From JAEZKC01 sp046546375 (GTDB taxonomy: Bacteria; Fibrobacterota; Chitinivibrionia; Chitinivibrionales; Chitinispirillaceae): a stretch of 64,000 nt of DNA. Position numbers and translations under genes: made by a program. Under the pieces are notes generated by a model. It worked only from the letters and a program-made list of their open reading frames with translations, ran no database searches and had not been told where the DNA came from. This document shows, in pieces, positions 60,441 to 64,000 of this stretch (its first letter is position 1; each line of letters starts with the position of its first letter). Where the stretch lies: positions 15,720-79,719 of the forward strand of contig JBKGXV010000007.1 of NCBI GenBank assembly GCA_046546375.1. The letters run 5' to 3'.

Positions 60441-61276
60441 CGCGCACCTTCCAATCTACAGGCGTGATCATCTTTAGCCTTGTTTTCAAACGTCCTGTAA
60501 CTGTTGAGTCTCATCATCAGCTCGTCCCAGTCGATGCCCGCGGCATCGAACTCCGGACCGTCAACGCAGGCGAATCTTGTCTCTCCGCCGACCGTGACAC
60601 GGCACCCGCCGCACATACCTGTTCCGTCTATCATTATGGGATTGAGCGAGGCGAATGTCTTGATTCCCGCCTTGACGGTAAGTGAAGTGGTCACTTTCAT
60701 CATCATCACCGGCCCGATCACGAATGCGGCATCGAACGTCTCTCCTTCACCCACAAGATTCTCAAACACATTGGAGACAAAACCCTTTGTTCCTTCGGAT
60801 CCGTCATCGGTGGCAATGAACATTCGATCACTCTGAGCGGATATTTCATCTTTAAGAATCAAAAGATCACTGCTGCGTGCTCCCAGAATGGAAGTAACCT
60901 CGTTACCTGCCCCGTGAAGTGCGCAGATGATGGGATAAAGCGGAGCGACACCCACTCCCCCTCCGATACAGAGCACTTTCCCGAAATTCTCGATGTGAGT
61001 GGGTTTCCCCAGCGGTCCCGCCAGGTCAAGCACCTCGTCGCCCTCTTTTAAATTCTGCAGCACCAGGGTGGTTTTTCCCACTACCTGGAAAATAATTTCA
61101 ATCCACCCCTGTTTAGCATCCGCATCGGCTATGGTGAGTGGAATGCGCTCGCAATTCTCTGTGGGTCTGAGAATGATGAACTGCCCAGCTTTTCTCTTCT
61201 TGGCAATCCGGGGCGCTTGGAGACGAAAGCGCCACACCGCTTCGGACAACTGCTCTTTTTTGAGGATTTTAGCCAT
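60437..61276 (-). CDS. nfnA: NfnA-like FAD/2Fe-2S subunit (dihydroorotate-dehydrogenase electron-transfer type)
   Basis: 279 residues from ATG at 61274-61276 (GGGAGGGAA upstream); the longer frame starting MNLGREP is not needed. FAD domain with RPTENCERIPLTIAD, NAD-binding block IGGGVGVAPLYPI, and a C-terminal [2Fe-2S] site DGTGMCGGCRVTV...FACVDGPEF. It pairs with the overlapping NfnB gene. A terminator-ended leader precedes it. Confidence 0.88.
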   Translation of the reverse strand: MAKILKKEQLSEAVWRFRLQAPRIAKKRKAGQFIILRPTENCERIPLTIADADAKQGWIEIIFQVVGKTTLVLQNLKEGDEVLDLAGPLGKPTHIENFGKVLCIGGGVGVAPLYPIICALHGAGNEVTSILGARSSDLLILKDEISAQSDRMFIATDDGSEGTKGFVSNVFENLVGEGETFDAAFVIGPVMMMKVTTSLTVKAGIKTFASLNPIMIDGTGMCGGCRVTVGGETRFACVDGPEFDAAGIDWDELMMRLNSYRTFENKAKDDHACRLEGAR

Positions 61277-61301
61277 GATGGGTTCCCTCCCTAGGTTCAA
61301 T

Positions 61302-61341
61302 AAAAAAGCCCAGCAACCGCGTTCACGCGCGATAGCCGGGC
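61302..61341 (-). terminator. Terminator hairpin just upstream of nfnA
   Basis: On the minus strand GCCCGGC...CGCG / CGCG...GCTGGGC pair nearly continuously (61341-61308) followed by six T (61307-61302). It ends only 26 nt before the nfnA start and 147 nt after the metK stop, so it can serve as the metK terminator or as an attenuator for nfnAB. Confidence 0.75.
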
Positions 61342-61398
61342 ATCATCTTCGACACCTCACTTCAGGAACGCCGTTGTTCCCGATAAGCGCACACTGTT
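61302..61398 (-). promoter_or_regulatory. Structured leader ahead of nfnA (candidate attenuator)
   Basis: Upstream of the terminator a second stem, CGGGAAC / GTTCCTG (61382-61376 and 61369-61363), is present in the same minus-strand RNA, joined by a conserved-looking purine-rich linker (GAAGTGAGG). The arrangement of stem, linker and terminator before the start codon is that of an attenuation leader, but no known riboswitch consensus could be matched. Confidence 0.3.
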
Positions 61399-61487
61399 GT
61401 TTATTAGTAAATCGATAGAAATCCAGTTTTAATACTTTTGTATTACGGACATCGCACACGGATTGATGCCGTAAATTTGAAACAGAC

Positions 61488-62648
61488 TCAGATTCCGGCC
61501 TCTTTTCTGATCTGCTCCACCATATCTGTCTTCTCCCAGGTGAAATCGGGGAATTCGCGACCGAAATGCCCGTTACGTGCCGTTTCGATGTAGATGGGAC
61601 GCTTCAGATCGAGTTTTTTGATGATGGCTGACGGGGTCAGGTCAAAAAGTTTGATAATGATTGCACAGATTTCGTGATCGGAAAGTTTGCCTGTTCCAAA
61701 CGTATCCACATGAATGGAGAGCGGTTGGGCTACTCCGATCGCATAGGAAAACTGTATCTCACAATGGGTCGCCAAACCCGCGGCCACCACATTTTTTGCA
61801 ACCCAGCGGGCAGCATATGCAGCACTTCTGTCCACCTTTGAAGGATCTTTTCCGGAAAAAGCACCTCCGCCGTGAGCACCATAGCCCCCATATGTATCCA
61901 CAATGATCTTGCGCCCGGTTACACCGGAATCTCCGTGAGGTCCTCCGATCACGAACCGACCGGTAGGATTTATATGGAAAATCGTTTCAGTATCAAGAAG
62001 ATCCGCCGGTATGATCTTATTTATCACTTTTTCAATCATATCCGCCTTTATCTGCTCATAGGACACGTCCGGATCATGCTGAGTGGAGATAACCACAGTG
62101 TCTATCCGTTTTGGAGTCAGATCATCGTACTCCACTGTTACCTGAGATTTGGAATCGGGACGGAGGTAGGGAATTTCATTACTCTCTCTGAGTCTTGTAA
62201 GCTCCTCGACCAGCCTGTGGGCATAATGGATAGCCAGAGGCATGTAAGTTTCAGTTTCATTGCAGGCAAATCCGAACATGATTCCCTGATCACCCGCTCC
62301 CTGGGTTTTATAAAGCCCCTCTCCCTCGGAAACGCCCTGGGAGATATCGGGGGACTGCTGATGAAGGGACACCTGAACGCCACAGCTGTCTGCCTCGAAA
62401 CCCAGTTCGGGTCTGTGGTAACCGATTTTCCGAATAGTCTTTCTTACCACATCCTGAATGTCCACCACCGCTTTGCTGGTGATTTCACCGGCAACCACAA
62501 CCAGTCCGGTGGTAACCAGCGTCTCGCAGGCTACGCGGGACTCGGAATCCTGAGCAAGCATGGCATCAAGAATAGCATCAGAAATCTGATCACAGACTTT
62601 ATCGGGGTGTCCCTGGGACACACTTTCTGAGGTAAAGAAACGACGCAT
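61488..62648 (-). CDS. metK: S-adenosylmethionine synthetase
   Basis: 386 residues. ESVSQGHPDKVCDQISDAILDA at the start, GAGDQGIMFGFACNET (P-loop-like ATP site), GGPHGDSGVTGRKI, and GGGAFSGKDPSKVDRSAAYAAR are the family motifs. It makes SAM from methionine and ATP. ATG follows AGGAGGAT. It is upstream of nfnA on the same strand with a terminator between. Confidence 0.97.
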   Translation of the reverse strand: MRRFFTSESVSQGHPDKVCDQISDAILDAMLAQDSESRVACETLVTTGLVVVAGEITSKAVVDIQDVVRKTIRKIGYHRPELGFEADSCGVQVSLHQQSPDISQGVSEGEGLYKTQGAGDQGIMFGFACNETETYMPLAIHYAHRLVEELTRLRESNEIPYLRPDSKSQVTVEYDDLTPKRIDTVVISTQHDPDVSYEQIKADMIEKVINKIIPADLLDTETIFHINPTGRFVIGGPHGDSGVTGRKIIVDTYGGYGAHGGGAFSGKDPSKVDRSAAYAARWVAKNVVAAGLATHCEIQFSYAIGVAQPLSIHVDTFGTGKLSDHEICAIIIKLFDLTPSAIIKKLDLKRPIYIETARNGHFGREFPDFTWEKTDMVEQIRKEAGI

Positions 62649-62762
62649 CGATCCTCCTGAAAAAAGATGATTTCTAAAAATGATTACTAAAATAAATTGA
62701 TGGAAAGCGTCTCTACAAGAAGAGTTACACTATTGTAATATACGATCAGGCCACCGTCAGGC

Positions 62763-63920
62763 CTAAGCTTTTCCTGCAATATAGTTCTCGATCAACTCCA
62801 ATAGAGGGATGTCATGTTTTGCGCAGATCCGTTTCAGGTCCTCATATTCCGGTTTACTGAACGCCTTCCCCGCAAAAGAGCACCTCTTCTCCTTCACGTT
62901 TTCACCCATAAAGGAGGTATCCGCAGATGATCGACAGGCAGTGATCCGGTCCAGAATCTGCCACCGAAGCCCCAAAGTACGGGTGTGCTGAATCACAAGC
63001 TGAGCCAATTCATCTTTCAACCCAGAACTGCAGAGCAGTGTCAGTTTGTACCCGGGACGCCCCTTTTTCATGAAAATCGGGGTGAATGAGACATCCAAAG
63101 CGCCTCTTTGAAGAAGGAGCTCCGCCACGTGTCCCATTATTTCACCGGAGATGTGATCCATATCGGAATCGATCTGACAGATCCTGTCACGGTTCACATC
63201 TGCTTTTTTCTCCACCAGCGAAGCCCTGAGTATATTGGGATGATCTGAAAACTCCTTGTCTCCGCAACTGTAGGCCGTTTGAACTGTTCTGCCGTTCATT
63301 CCCGAGGTCTGGGTACCGAGCACCACCAGTAAGGCCGCCGCTGTGGGGGTGAGAAGTTCGGAGCTGACCGGAAGAGAACGAAACGCAAGCCCGCGGATCA
63401 GTTCCGCGGTCGCCGGAACGGGAACCGGCATGACACCGTGCTCGGTTCTGACCGTCCCCTGCCCGTCGGTTATCACGGAGAATTCAAAGGAGTCCACCCC
63501 GAGCTTCTCCATAGCCAGGCTGGTACCCAGAATATCGACAATTGTGTCCACAGCACCGATTTCATGGAAATGCACCCGCTGCTTTTCAATTCCGTGCACC
63601 GCAGCTTCCGCCTCGGCAAGCCTGTCCAGAACGGCAGCACAGCGGTCAACCACCTGTTTGGAGAATTTTCCCCTGTTTATGATTTCGACAAGCTGATGAA
63701 TATGCCGGTATTCTTTCTGCTCTCCCCAACTCACACGCAGATGGCTGCATTGAATACCGTGACGTTTGGCATCCTCCGTTTTTACTGTCAGGCCCTTGAT
63801 ATCCAGCTTGTCGAACTGTTCCTGGAGAAAAGAGAGATCCACTCCAAGCTTGATAAGAGAGGCCAGAATCATATCCCCCCCGGCACCGCTCATCAGATCG
63901 AAAAAAACAACACGTTTCAT
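62763..63920 (-). CDS. larC: Nickel-pincer cofactor synthesis protein LarC
   Basis: 385 residues. FFDLMSGAGGDMILASLIKLG, the HFHEIGAVDTIVDILGT block and the Met/Pro-rich PVPVPATAELIRGL segment are typical of LarC (DUF111), the CTP-dependent nickel chelatase that completes the pincer cofactor of lactate racemase. The C-terminal half (FMKKGRPGYKLTLLC) is full length. LarB and LarE are not in the window. ATG at 63918-63920 is preceded by AAGGTGAT. Confidence 0.88.
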   Translation of the reverse strand: MKRVVFFDLMSGAGGDMILASLIKLGVDLSFLQEQFDKLDIKGLTVKTEDAKRHGIQCSHLRVSWGEQKEYRHIHQLVEIINRGKFSKQVVDRCAAVLDRLAEAEAAVHGIEKQRVHFHEIGAVDTIVDILGTSLAMEKLGVDSFEFSVITDGQGTVRTEHGVMPVPVPATAELIRGLAFRSLPVSSELLTPTAAALLVVLGTQTSGMNGRTVQTAYSCGDKEFSDHPNILRASLVEKKADVNRDRICQIDSDMDHISGEIMGHVAELLLQRGALDVSFTPIFMKKGRPGYKLTLLCSSGLKDELAQLVIQHTRTLGLRWQILDRITACRSSADTSFMGENVKEKRCSFAGKAFSKPEYEDLKRICAKHDIPLLELIENYIAGKA

Positions 63921-64000
63921 ACCATCACCTTATTGAGAAACTGCAATTTCATAATGTAGATTTTACATGCAGACAATTCCAGTAGCATGATTAAGTGAAA

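Noticed and set aside
61302..61400. SAM riboswitch (S-box) next to metK
   Set aside because: The leader lies after metK, not before it, and the S-box core sequences could not be matched. The region before metK (62649-62762) shows no structured leader.

Overview
The window is a bacterial chromosome segment (about 64 kb, moderate GC) dominated by housekeeping operons, with no insertion sequence, prophage, integron or CRISPR array that I can see. The best taxonomic guess is the phylum Fibrobacterota, perhaps a Chitinispirillum/Chitinivibrio-like lineage. This is an inference from three things: a circularly permuted GH16 beta-glucanase that closely resembles the Fibrobacter succinogenes lichenase as I remember it; secreted or surface proteins with FlgD-like/sorting-type C-termini and PorV-like outer-membrane barrels; and a diderm gene set that includes Mpl, lipoproteins and barrel proteins.

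Layout. 1-8.4 kb: a very large exported TPR protein (truncated by the window edge, with a ~556-residue internal duplication), a secreted lichenase with a divergent GntR/LacI-like regulator, and a bacterial XPB helicase. 8.4-12.8 kb: purA, a bifunctional-nuclease-family protein, panD, a LytR_C protein, rsfS and a doubtful ORF. 12.8-17.8 kb: a Tex-like protein, a LOG-family protein, then a signal-less YkuD L,D-transpeptidase overlapping an mpl/murC-like ligase. 17.95-28.5 kb: one long unidirectional run, lepA, a signal-peptidase-I-like protein, trpB, trpA, chorismate mutase, tyrA, an aroA-like gene, nadK, recN. Two members of this run look like pseudoenzymes: the signal peptidase I homologue has lost both catalytic Ser and Lys, and the EPSP-synthase homologue has lost most substrate-contacting residues. 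28.5-31.5 kb: the most unusual locus, a single protein joining a cytoplasmic ParA ATPase, a membrane segment, a LysM-like region and an intact M23 (LytM) peptidase, preceded by a pseudo-receiver protein and a membrane-anchored TPR protein. 31.7-40.8 kb: a GAF/SpoIIE phosphatase and a three-gene envelope module (TolB-like + PorV-like barrel protein, a 1495-residue carboxypeptidase-regulatory-domain surface protein, a second barrel). 41-46 kb: HU-family protein, xerD, an MBL hydrolase, murB, a GAF/HD-GYP protein. 46-50 kb: tRNA-Asp and tRNA-Val behind a small membrane-protein gene whose stop codon lies inside the tRNA, a HAMP protein, a PgpH-like phosphodiesterase and a lipoprotein. 50-58.8 kb: aspS, a FetA/FetB-type ABC exporter, then a signalling cassette of Ser/Thr kinase, NtrC-type activator, a ferritin-like protein behind a sigma-54-like promoter, and an M50/CBS protease. 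59-64 kb: nfnB-nfnA, metK and larC.

The signalling content is high (c-di-GMP and c-di-AMP type HD hydrolases, a PP2C phosphatase, a Ser/Thr kinase, a sigma-54 activator), alongside cell-wall enzymes (YkuD, Mpl, MurB, M23) and aromatic amino-acid synthesis. Families were assigned by motif recognition from the translated sequence; no database search was run.
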